15,453 bases of DNA, taken from NCBI GenBank assembly GCA_002455605.1, contig DKLE01000167.1:1-15453 (forward strand), in the 5' to 3' direction. Position 1 is the stretch's first letter. Each line of letters begins with the position of its first letter. Positions 5,652-12,014 of this stretch are shown here, piece after piece. The notes under the pieces were generated by a model that was not told where the DNA came from, searched no databases, and saw nothing but the letters and a program-made list of their open reading frames with translations. The position numbers were made by a program, and so were the translations under genes. The stretch is from Firmicutes bacterium UBA6648 (GTDB taxonomy: Bacteria > Bacillota > Clostridia > Peptostreptococcales > Anaerovoracaceae).

Positions 5652-8274
5652 GCTCAGATATAAGGACAACACTGAATGAAACGGCAAATATCTTTACCCA
5701 CATCAATAAATCAAGAGGAACTGTTCCAAAAAATGCCCCTGCAAATTGAATAATCAGTATTTGCAGTATGAAGGTAATTGAGATAACAAGAAGCATGATC
5801 CGGTTTTCCAATAAGTGCTTAAAAATGCTGACAGAATGAAGCTCCCGGCAGTTAAAGGCGTTGAACAGCTGAAATAAAGCGAACATAGTAAATAGTACCG
5901 TAGACATTTGCTCCGGAGCGGCATTTAAAAAGTTAAACAGGTATTGACACAGAAAAACGATTGAAATGTATATTCCTGTCAAGCCTATTTTAATCATCAT
6001 GGTCTTGGAGATTATATTGTCACTTCGCTTTGTGGGCCGGCGGCTCATCAAGTCGTCGCTTATAGGCTCTAAACCTAAAGTCAATGCAGGAGGTCCGTCC
6101 ATGATTATATTAATCCATAGGAGCTGTAAAGCCGTAAAAGGTGCTTTCAGTCCCAAAAGAACCGATGTGAGGACAACAATAACAGAAGAAACATTAACGG
6201 TCAGCTGGAATTGAATAAACCGTTTAAAGTTTTCATAAATTCCCCGTCCCCAGATAATTGCTTTGACAATGGTAGAAAAAGAATCATCAAGGAGAACAAT
6301 ATCACTGGCTTCTTTGGATACTTCTGTTCCGGATATACCCATAGCAATTCCTACGTCAGCATTTTTTAAGGCAGGGGCATCATTGATACCATCACCGGTA
6401 ACGGCCACTACGTTTCCTTGCTCCTTCAGCAATTTAACCACTCTCATCTTTATAGTCGGTGTACTTCGTGCAATAACACTGATTTTAGGAAGAAGGGCAG
6501 ATAATTCTTCATCACTTAAATCAATAATATCTTTTGTTTCAACAGCGATATGATTTTCATCTAAGATGTGAAGTTCATCAGCAATAGCAGTAGCGGTAGT
6601 GATATTGTCTCCTGTCAGGATTTTCAAATCAATGCCTGCAAGACGACAGTTTTTAACAGCGGTATAAACGTCGGAACGAAGGGGATCAGAAATTGCCACA
6701 AAACCGTCAAAAATCATGCCTGATTCCATGGCTGTGTGGTGCAAATCATCCTCGAAATCCTGCATTTCATTAAGTTCCTTATGAGCAAAAGCAATGATTC
6801 GCATAGCCTTTTTCTGAGCTTTGGTTATGTAATGTTCAATTTCACTTCTTTTGGTATCAGAAATATCACACATAGCAAATACACATTCAGGACTGCCCTT
6901 TACATAAGATATAATTTTATTGTCCATTTTGCTGATGGTAGTCATGTGCTTTAAATCCGAAGAAAAGGGAAACGCGTAAAGTATATCATGTTCAGAGCGT
7001 TCATCCTTATAAGTTTTCCCGCTCTGCTGACGTATATTGGACTTTTCATAGAAATTTAACATGGCACATTCTGTGGGATTCCCAATGAAGGCTCCATCTT
7101 GAGAGATATCGGCAGTGGTGTTGAGACAGACGTTATGAACGAGCCAATCGGATGAAAGCTCCGTTGGGGTATCATGCCACTTGTCATCATAAAAGGCAGA
7201 AACAGTCATTTTGTTTTCTGTCAGCGTTCCGGTTTTATCGGAGCATATTACATTGATACATCCCACTGTTTCCGATGCGATCATTTTTTTTACCAGTGCA
7301 TTCTGCTGCGATAATTTAATAATGTTGATGGAAAGGGATACCGCTACGATGGTAGGGAGTCCCTCAGGAACTGCAGCTACAATCAGCACGATACTGGTAA
7401 CAAAGGCCTCCAGAACTGCTTCAAAATTTAAACCTCCGGATAAAGCGAAGGAAATTATCTCGCTTATAAAAACAATTACTGCGGCTATAATACCAAAGAT
7501 AGTGATAGTTTTACCAAGCCTTGACAGCTTTTCCTGAAGGGGGGTAGATGCTCTCTCGGCTTTTGTTAATTCTCTTGCAATCTTTCCGAATTCTGTACTG
7601 TCTCCAACTGCAGTTACTATCATTTTGCCGTATCCGCTTGTAATGAAGTTACCGGAGTACAGCATGTTGCTTCGATCCGCAAGAGCCGTTTTTTCATCGG
7701 TGATGATACAATCTGCATCTTTTTTGGCAGGTACACTTTCCCCGGTAAGGGCAGATTCGTCCGCAGCTAAACCGACACTTTCCAGAAGTCTTCCATCGGC
7801 AGGGATCTTGTCACCGGTGGAAAGTAGTACGATATCACCTACGACCAGATCTTTTTGATTTATTATTGTGGCATCACCGTCACGAAGTACCTTAATCATT
7901 GTGTCTTCACTGATCTTTGACAATGCTTCAAAAGCTTTGGCACTTTTGCCTTCCATGACAACTGTAATCACTACGGAAAGTGATATTGCGGCAAATATGC
8001 CGACACATTCTAAAAAGTCTGTTTCACCGCCTGACGTGAAACGTATGATGTTGACTGCTAAGGCAATAATTCCCGCCATGATCAGCATTAAAATCATTGG
8101 TTCTGTAGCGACGGTGACAATTCGTTTCACTAACGACTCCGGCTTTTCTTTCGTCAGTATGTTGCTGCCGTATTCTGCTTGATTGCGAATTACCTGTTCT
8201 GTTTTCAGTCCATGGGCTGAATTTGTGTGAAAGTGGTGCATCAAGCGCTCTTTGGTTTCCATAAATTCCTTCAT
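5629..8274 (-). CDS. P2A-type Ca2+/Mn2+ P-type ATPase (PMR1/SPCA-like), probable Mn2+ exporter
   Basis: This is an 881-residue, ten-helix cation pump. Landmarks are TGES (~178), PEGLP in helix 4 (~303-307), the phosphorylated Asp of SDKTGTLT (~346), GDGIND (~628) and LWINIIMDGPPA in helix 6 (~719-730). Compared with SERCA, the site II ligands Glu309, Asn796 and Asp800 are kept (E304, N722, D726). The site I residue Glu771 is replaced by Ser (~697), as expected for one-ion PMR1/SPCA/LMCA1-type pumps. The upstream yybP-ykoY riboswitch points to Mn2+ as inducer, as for Lactococcus YoaB and Streptococcus pneumoniae MgtA. I chose ATG 8274, 8 bases after AGGAGG; ATG 8280 is only 2 bases from it. 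Confidence 0.92.
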   Translation of the reverse strand: MKEFMETKERLMHHFHTNSAHGLKTEQVIRNQAEYGSNILTKEKPESLVKRIVTVATEPMILMLIMAGIIALAVNIIRFTSGGETDFLECVGIFAAISLSVVITVVMEGKSAKAFEALSKISEDTMIKVLRDGDATIINQKDLVVGDIVLLSTGDKIPADGRLLESVGLAADESALTGESVPAKKDADCIITDEKTALADRSNMLYSGNFITSGYGKMIVTAVGDSTEFGKIARELTKAERASTPLQEKLSRLGKTITIFGIIAAVIVFISEIISFALSGGLNFEAVLEAFVTSIVLIVAAVPEGLPTIVAVSLSINIIKLSQQNALVKKMIASETVGCINVICSDKTGTLTENKMTVSAFYDDKWHDTPTELSSDWLVHNVCLNTTADISQDGAFIGNPTECAMLNFYEKSNIRQQSGKTYKDERSEHDILYAFPFSSDLKHMTTISKMDNKIISYVKGSPECVFAMCDISDTKRSEIEHYITKAQKKAMRIIAFAHKELNEMQDFEDDLHHTAMESGMIFDGFVAISDPLRSDVYTAVKNCRLAGIDLKILTGDNITTATAIADELHILDENHIAVETKDIIDLSDEELSALLPKISVIARSTPTIKMRVVKLLKEQGNVVAVTGDGINDAPALKNADVGIAMGISGTEVSKEASDIVLLDDSFSTIVKAIIWGRGIYENFKRFIQFQLTVNVSSVIVVLTSVLLGLKAPFTALQLLWINIIMDGPPALTLGLEPISDDLMSRRPTKRSDNIISKTMMIKIGLTGIYISIVFLCQYLFNFLNAAPEQMSTVLFTMFALFQLFNAFNCRELHSVSIFKHLLENRIMLLVISITFILQILIIQFAGAFFGTVPLDLLMWVKIFAVSFSVVLISELAKLICR

Positions 8275-8320
8275 AGCCATTTCCTCCTTATGTATATGCT
8301 TTAATGATTATTTACAAAAT

Positions 8321-8357
8321 AAAAAACTCGTGCACAGCAATATTTGCTATGCACGAG
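8321..8357 (-). terminator. Second terminator of the Mn riboswitch leader
   Basis: Leftward, CTCGTGCATAGCA (8357-8345) pairs with TGCTGTGCACGAG (8339-8327) over 13 bp with one U-G pair and a 5-base loop. Six U residues and then AUUUU follow. It lies 4 bases after the U-run of the first terminator and ahead of the ATPase start. Confidence 0.85.
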
Positions 8358-8360
8358 ATC

Positions 8361-8403
8361 AAAAAAGACCATGTATGGCAAATATATCCGCTATACATGA
8401 GTC
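8361..8403 (-). terminator. First terminator, overlapping the 3' end of the Mn aptamer
   Basis: Leftward, GAC-U-CAUGUAU (8403-8393) pairs with AUACAUG-GUC (8376-8367), with an inner helix GCGGA/UUUGC and loop UAUA. UUUUUU follows at 8366-8361. Its 5' arm uses CUCAUG, which is also the closing strand of the aptamer's P1, so the two folds exclude each other. Confidence 0.85.
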
Positions 8404-8487
8404 TCGTTCATTAAGACAAGCCAGACTTTTTACAGTCAGGATGTTGACTTGACACGCAGGAACCTGCGCAAACTACTCCCTCACGAG
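8396..8487 (-). promoter_or_regulatory. yybP-ykoY manganese riboswitch aptamer
   Basis: Reading leftward, the 5' side CGUGAG-GGAGUAG (8485-8473) and the 3' side CGAGA-CUCAUG (8406-8396) match the conserved P1 and L1 elements of the family (GGGGAGUAG opposite G-C/A-GAGAC). P1 is CGUGAG/CUCAUG. P2 is CGCAG-GUUC-CUGCG. The second leg is CAAGUC/GGCUUG enclosing the L3-like ACAUCCU and a GACU/AGUC hairpin. Mn2+ binding between L1 and L3 stabilises P1, which would prevent the overlapping terminator. So the predicted logic is gene ON with Mn2+. The downstream gene is a PMR1-like ATPase, a known target class of this riboswitch. Confidence 0.9.
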
Positions 8488-8506
8488 TATTTTAAATTGT
8501 TTAGAA

Positions 8507-8535
8507 ATTATATCACGATGAAACGGGTTCGTCAA
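8507..8535 (-). promoter_or_regulatory. Promoter of the Mn riboswitch-ATPase transcript
   Basis: TTGACG (8535-8530) and TATAAT (8512-8507) read leftward with a 17-bp spacer. The transcript would start near 8500, a few bases before the aptamer. Confidence 0.85.
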
Positions 8536-8565
8536 GATATAAAAACAAGCTGATAAAAGGAATGG

Positions 8566-8594
8566 TTGACGCGGCTTTATAATCGTGCTACACT
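8566..8594 (+). promoter_or_regulatory. Divergent promoter of the XRE-def genes
   Basis: TTGACG (8566-8571) and TACACT (8589-8594) are 17 bp apart, 37 bases before the regulator's ATG. Its -35 is 30 bp from the inverted -35 of the manganese ATPase promoter, so the two units diverge from one short region. Confidence 0.6.
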
Positions 8595-8630
8595 TCGAGT
8601 AAGGTAAACATTACATATTGGAGAGTGAGA

Positions 8631-8888
8631 ATGAGAAACAGAGTAAAGGAATTGAGAGAATTACTGGGTTTGACCCAGGAGCAGCTGGGGCAAATGGTTG
8701 GTACATCGAGACAAGCTATAAATGCAATTGAAATGGAAAAGAGTGAGCCTTCCATCTGGATGGCATATGATATTTCAAAAATTTTTGGAGAATCCATTGA
8801 AAATGTATTTCTATTTGAACAGAGTGAAAGAAAGTCACGGGCAGAGTCCAGCAGAGGAGGTGTCAGCAATGGCGTTAAGACAGATTAG
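8631..8888 (+). CDS. Small XRE-family (Cro/CI-type) HTH regulator
   Basis: This 85-residue protein is almost entirely one HTH_3 DNA-binding domain. Residues ~3-30 (RVKELRELLGLTQEQLGQMV, then GTSRQAINAIE) are the canonical helix-turn-helix, followed by SEPSIWMAYDISKIFG and a short charged tail. It lacks a dimerisation or ligand domain, like the YvaO/PinR-type minimal regulators common in Firmicutes. I chose ATG 8631, 7 bases after GGAG; the GTG at 8625 overlaps that site. Its last 20 bases overlap the start of def, whose AGGAGG lies within it. Its target is unknown; autoregulation is a reasonable guess. Confidence 0.88.
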   Translation: MRNRVKELRELLGLTQEQLGQMVGTSRQAINAIEMEKSEPSIWMAYDISKIFGESIENVFLFEQSERKSRAESSRGGVSNGVKTD

Positions 8889-9327
8889 AACGTTTGAGGA
8901 TGAAATACTTCGGAAAAAATGTAAACCAATTACGGAAATCGATGAACGTATTCACCAGATTCTGGATGATATGGCGGAAACCATGTATAGTACACCCAAT
9001 GGGGGCGGATTGGCAGCTTGTCAGGTTGGAATACTGAGGAGTTTAGTGGTTATTGACATGGGCCAGGGATTACTAAAATTAGTAAATCCTCAAATTGTGG
9101 AGAAACATGGACAGCAAATTACTATTGAAGGCTGTCTAAGTTTTCCGGGTGTATGGGGGAAGGTAGAAAGACCCCTTCAAGTTGTTATCCAGGCTTTAGA
9201 TGAGAAAGGAAAGGAAATAGTTATCCGAGCGGAAGGAGAACTGGCTAAATGTCTTTGTCATGAAATCGACCATTTAAACGGAATTGTTTTTACAGATAAA
9301 GTTATAGAATATGTAGACATGGATTAA
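8869..9327 (+). CDS. def: Peptide deformylase
   Basis: Peptide deformylase removes the formyl group from the N-terminal Met of new proteins. All three signature motifs are present in this 152-residue protein: GGGLAACQVG (~45-54), EGCLSFPG (~87-94, metal-ligand Cys89) and CHEIDHLNG (~130-138, ligands His131 and His135, catalytic Glu132). The start ATG 8869 follows AGGAGG by 8 bases; longer in-frame starts lie inside the regulator gene. It is not next to fmt or priA, where the housekeeping def often sits, so it may be a second copy. Co-expression with an XRE regulator is implied by the 20-base overlap. Confidence 0.93.
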   Translation: MALRQIRTFEDEILRKKCKPITEIDERIHQILDDMAETMYSTPNGGGLAACQVGILRSLVVIDMGQGLLKLVNPQIVEKHGQQITIEGCLSFPGVWGKVERPLQVVIQALDEKGKEIVIRAEGELAKCLCHEIDHLNGIVFTDKVIEYVDMD

Positions 9328-9361
9328 AAATTGAAATGACAGCTGAAATTATACTATTTTC

Positions 9362-9390
9362 TTGACAAATAGGTCTATTGTATATAGACT
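9362..9390 (+). promoter_or_regulatory. Promoter of the BlaI-M56 operon
   Basis: TTGACA (9362-9367) and TAGACT (9385-9390) are 17 bp apart. A dyad covers the spacer and -10 box, and a second dyad lies just after it. Confidence 0.75.
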
Positions 9391-9391
9391 T
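9371..9391. promoter_or_regulatory. Operator 1 for the BlaI-type repressor
   Basis: The dyad AGGTCTAT-N5-ATAGACTT overlaps the promoter spacer and -10 box. It differs from a perfect repeat by one base. Confidence 0.72.
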
Positions 9392-9399
9392 TACGGAAG

Positions 9400-9420
9400 A
9401 GGTCTATATGAAATAGACCT
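9400..9420. promoter_or_regulatory. Operator 2 for the BlaI-type repressor
   Basis: The perfect dyad AGGTCTAT-N5-ATAGACCT lies 29 bp centre-to-centre downstream of operator 1, in the expected 5' untranslated region. The shared half-site suggests two repressor dimers on about three turns of DNA. Confidence 0.75.
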
Positions 9421-9439
9421 GAGAAAGGAGTATATATGG

Positions 9440-9802
9440 ATGAGAGAATATAAAATGGCCCAGAGTGAAGAAAAATTTGCTGAGCTGGTTTGGGAAAATG
9501 AGCCTGTGGGCTCAGGAGAACTGGTAAGGCTGTGCGAGAAACAACTGGGCTGGAAAAAGTCCACGACCTATACTGTTTTAAAAAAGTTATGTGAAAAAGG
9601 GATCCTTCAAAATCAGAATGCTATTGTCACATCTGTATTAAAGAAAAAAGAATTCTATGGAAAGCAAAGCCGGCAATTTGTGGAATCCGTTTTTGGAGGC
9701 TCTCTGCCACATTTTTTAACGGCCTTTATTGGAAACAGAAAGCTGAGTGATGAGCAGGCTGATGAGCTGAAACGCCTTATTGACCAACATAAGGAGGAAT
9801 AG
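9440..9802 (+). CDS. BlaI/MecI/CopY-family transcriptional repressor
   Basis: This 120-residue winged-helix repressor matches the Penicillinase_R family. An N-terminal helix (EEKFAELVWENEPVGSGELV) is followed by the recognition region LGWKKSTTYTVLKKLCEKGIL at ~38-58. A C-terminal dimerisation half contains the usual site region cleaved when the partner protease is activated. I chose ATG 9440, 9 bases after AAAGGAG; the in-frame TTG at 9362 lies in the -35 box. Two dyads in its promoter suggest autoregulation. The stop is 2 bases before the M56 protease start. By family logic it is inactivated when that protease senses its signal. Confidence 0.9.
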   Translation: MREYKMAQSEEKFAELVWENEPVGSGELVRLCEKQLGWKKSTTYTVLKKLCEKGILQNQNAIVTSVLKKKEFYGKQSRQFVESVFGGSLPHFLTAFIGNRKLSDEQADELKRLIDQHKEE

Positions 9803-9804
9803 CT

Positions 9805-11253
9805 TTGGAGCAATTATTTTTATCTGTTATAGATATGAGTTTAATGGGAAGTTATGCGATTTTATTTATTATTTTTATTCGATTTCCCTTAAAAAAAGCA
9901 CCCAAGGGTATTTCCTATTCCCTTTGGAGTGTGGCGGCTGTCCGTCTGATGTGCCCATATGCCTTGGAGTGTATGTTCAGTCTTTTTCCTGCAAAGGCTC
10001 TGTCTGGCTCTGAAGCTTTGTTATTTCAGCAAGAACCCCAAAGCTATAGAGCTTTTGATATGGTACATAATTTTGGAACGGAGACAGCAGTTGTTTCTCC
10101 GTCTGGAGGTCTAAATTTATTACAGTTTTATACCAAAGCAGGTGCTTATCTCTGGCTGCTAGGTGTTGCAGTAATGCTAATCTATAGTATTGCATCTGTT
10201 TGGATTTTAAAAAGGCAGTTAAAAAGTGCCGAAAATATACAGTACAACATTTATGTGGCAGATAATCTAAAGACGCCCTTCGTTCTTGGGATCCTTAATC
10301 CCAAGATTTATCTGCCTGCCGGGCTGACTGAGGAGGAAAAAAGCTATATTATTTTACACGAACAGATTCACATTCGGCGGTTGGATCCTGCAATAAAATC
10401 TTTTGGATTTATTATTTTAAGCGTGCACTGGTTTAATCCTTTGGTTTGGATTGCATTTTGGCTGATGAGTACGGATATGGAGCTTTCCTGTGATGAGAAG
10501 GTAATAAATATTATAGGAAGAGATCTGAAAAAAGCTTATTCTTATTCATTGCTGTCCCTAGCCTCCCATCGGCACATACTGAATGGAAACCCTTTAGCTT
10601 TTGGAGAGGGAAATGTAAAACATCGAATAAAAAATGTGTTAAATTACACAAAACCTGAATTTTGGGTGATTGCTATAGCCCTAGTGGCAGCTCTTGTGAT
10701 TGGTGCGGGTCTTCTGTTAAATCCTGTGCAAAAGGAGAAGCTGGAGCCAATGGCAGCCAACTGGTCTTCGGAGCAAAGCCTTGGTGCCGATATGGCTGTT
10801 TTAGATTATGCCTCTGAGGATAAAGTCATTTTTCATGGGTATTTTGGCTTATATGTATATGATTTAGAACAGCTCAATATTATTCGCAGTCTTGACTTAC
10901 AAGCCATTGGCTGCGGAGCTACTCAAGGGGACGATTATTGTGAAGTGTCGGTCAGTATGGACGGAGATATTGTGCAATTACATCCGATGAGCAGCCAAAG
11001 TATGTATATTTACAGAGTCTCAGCCAATCAATTAATAAAAACCTCATATAAGCCCATGAAAAATTCTTTCCTCAGCAAAATGGTTTCTGTTGAAGAGGCT
11101 GTAAGTGAAGAACGGGGAAACTATGCCTATGATGCCGTCAAGTTCGCTGCGGGTGAATATGGCGTACTTTATACTTCGGACTGGACACTGAGCACTCTTA
11201 CCTATATAAGGGGAAAGGATATGCTGTATGCATTATTTGACTCAAAGAAGTGA
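9805..11253 (+). CDS. BlaR1/MecR1-type M56 membrane metalloprotease sensor
   Basis: This 482-residue protein has N-terminal membrane helices (~10-28, ~37-58, ~113-135) and a cytoplasmic zinc protease site. The site is HEQIH at 185-189, followed by E226 in the M56 signature MELSCDEKV. Further helices lie at ~200-220 and ~284-305. By family it cleaves the BlaI-type repressor encoded just upstream. The external C-terminal ~170 residues lack the S-x-x-K, S-x-N and K-T-G motifs of the BlaR1 penicillin sensor. They instead show short repeats such as GLYVYDLEQL and VSVSMDGDIVQLHP that resemble beta-propeller blades, so the signal is probably not a beta-lactam. The TTG start is supported by AAGGAGG 7 bases before it. 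Confidence 0.88.
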   Translation: MEQLFLSVIDMSLMGSYAILFIIFIRFPLKKAPKGISYSLWSVAAVRLMCPYALECMFSLFPAKALSGSEALLFQQEPQSYRAFDMVHNFGTETAVVSPSGGLNLLQFYTKAGAYLWLLGVAVMLIYSIASVWILKRQLKSAENIQYNIYVADNLKTPFVLGILNPKIYLPAGLTEEEKSYIILHEQIHIRRLDPAIKSFGFIILSVHWFNPLVWIAFWLMSTDMELSCDEKVINIIGRDLKKAYSYSLLSLASHRHILNGNPLAFGEGNVKHRIKNVLNYTKPEFWVIAIALVAALVIGAGLLLNPVQKEKLEPMAANWSSEQSLGADMAVLDYASEDKVIFHGYFGLYVYDLEQLNIIRSLDLQAIGCGATQGDDYCEVSVSMDGDIVQLHPMSSQSMYIYRVSANQLIKTSYKPMKNSFLSKMVSVEEAVSEERGNYAYDAVKFAAGEYGVLYTSDWTLSTLTYIRGKDMLYALFDSKK

Positions 11254-11295
11254 AGCACTTTCTTTATAGGAAAATAACAAAATAAACAACAGCAT

Positions 11296-11340
11296 AAAGC
11301 TTTCGTTGACATAATACTAAAGATGTCTACGAAAGCTTTT
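11296..11340 (+). terminator. Hairpin between convergent genes, probable terminator
   Basis: AAAGCTTTCGT (11296-11306) pairs with ACGAAAGCTTT (11329-11339), with an inner GACA/TGTC. A short T-run, TTTTCGTTCTCTTT, follows. It is weaker than the other terminators because the T-run is interrupted. Confidence 0.6.
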
Positions 11341-11358
11341 CGTTCTCTTTAATCTTTA

Positions 11359-11994
11359 TTAGCTGCTATAGATAAAATCTGCTGTAACAACTGCTTCTAT
11401 TGTTAATTCACCGGGAGTGATTGGAGTTGCAGCGGCATCTCGCTGAAAGCGAAGGAGGGGAGAAGGGGAATGACCTGCTTCTACAATACGTACTGGTATA
11501 GGATCGATTCTCACCCGTAAATTTCCTGAGATTGATTGGGACTTTTCTATTGCATTATCAACTGCCAGGTTAAGAGCTTTCTGATAGAAAAGCTCAGGAT
11601 CAGATAACCCAAAGGATATGGATTCAACAACATTTGCGCCCATCCTTACCGCCATATCAATAATTTCTCCTGTGGACTCTATGTCCTCTGTAGTAATTTC
11701 CAGAATGTGTTTGACGGAATAGCCTTTATCGATTTGGTTTCCATTCTCATATTGGGATATTCTTTCAATAGAGTAATCTGCTGTTCTTACTTCTGCATTT
11801 CCTGCTTCCTGGATTAATTCAATAACCATTTGACTGATTTGTGCATTTTCCGATTGAATTTGAGCCAAATTATATCCGGTTGTTTCGACACCTAAACGGA
11901 TCACGGCTAGATCAGGGGCAGCCGTAATCTGGCCCTGACCGGTTAAAGTCATAATAGGCTTCCAGTGATTATGTGCAGACGACCGTTGAGCCAT
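11359..11994 (-). CDS. SIMPL-domain (DUF541) protein
   Basis: This 211-residue protein matches the SIMPL/DUF541 family. The opening strand MTLTGQGQITAAPDLAVIRLGVETT (~15-39) is the family hallmark, and a region near ~135-152 (ELFYQKALNLAVDNAIEKSQ) is the typical long helix. Family members are often periplasmic or membrane proteins linked to oxidative stress or surface assemblies; no enzymatic activity is established. No signal peptide is visible here, so a cytosolic location is possible. GAGGAG precedes the ATG by 7-8 bases. It lies only 20 bases after the GH18 gene without a terminator between, so the two are probably cotranscribed. Confidence 0.85.
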   Translation of the reverse strand: MAQRSSAHNHWKPIMTLTGQGQITAAPDLAVIRLGVETTGYNLAQIQSENAQISQMVIELIQEAGNAEVRTADYSIERISQYENGNQIDKGYSVKHILEITTEDIESTGEIIDMAVRMGANVVESISFGLSDPELFYQKALNLAVDNAIEKSQSISGNLRVRIDPIPVRIVEAGHSPSPLLRFQRDAAATPITPGELTIEAVVTADFIYSS

Positions 11995-12014
11995 GGCAAA
12001 TCTCCTCTCGTTTT

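Noticed and set aside
5586..5687. Longer N-terminus for CsoR starting at 5687
   Set aside because: It would translate through the csoR promoter and operator and part of the upstream ATPase gene; the ATG at 5585 has a good ribosome binding site and gives the family's normal length.
8578..8583. TATAAT as -10 box for the XRE-def genes
   Set aside because: No -35 element lies about 17 bp upstream (AAAAGG there). TTGACG with TACACT at 17 bp is the better pair, though the choice is not certain.
8722..8868. Longer N-terminus for peptide deformylase starting within the XRE gene
   Set aside because: The extra ~49 residues are out-of-frame XRE sequence; ATG 8869 has AGGAGG 8 bases before it and gives the usual deformylase start.
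9805..11253. M56 protein as a true beta-lactam sensor (BlaR1)
   Set aside because: The S-x-x-K, S-x-N and K-T-G motifs of the penicillin-binding sensor domain are absent, so only the general BlaR1/MecR1 type is supported.
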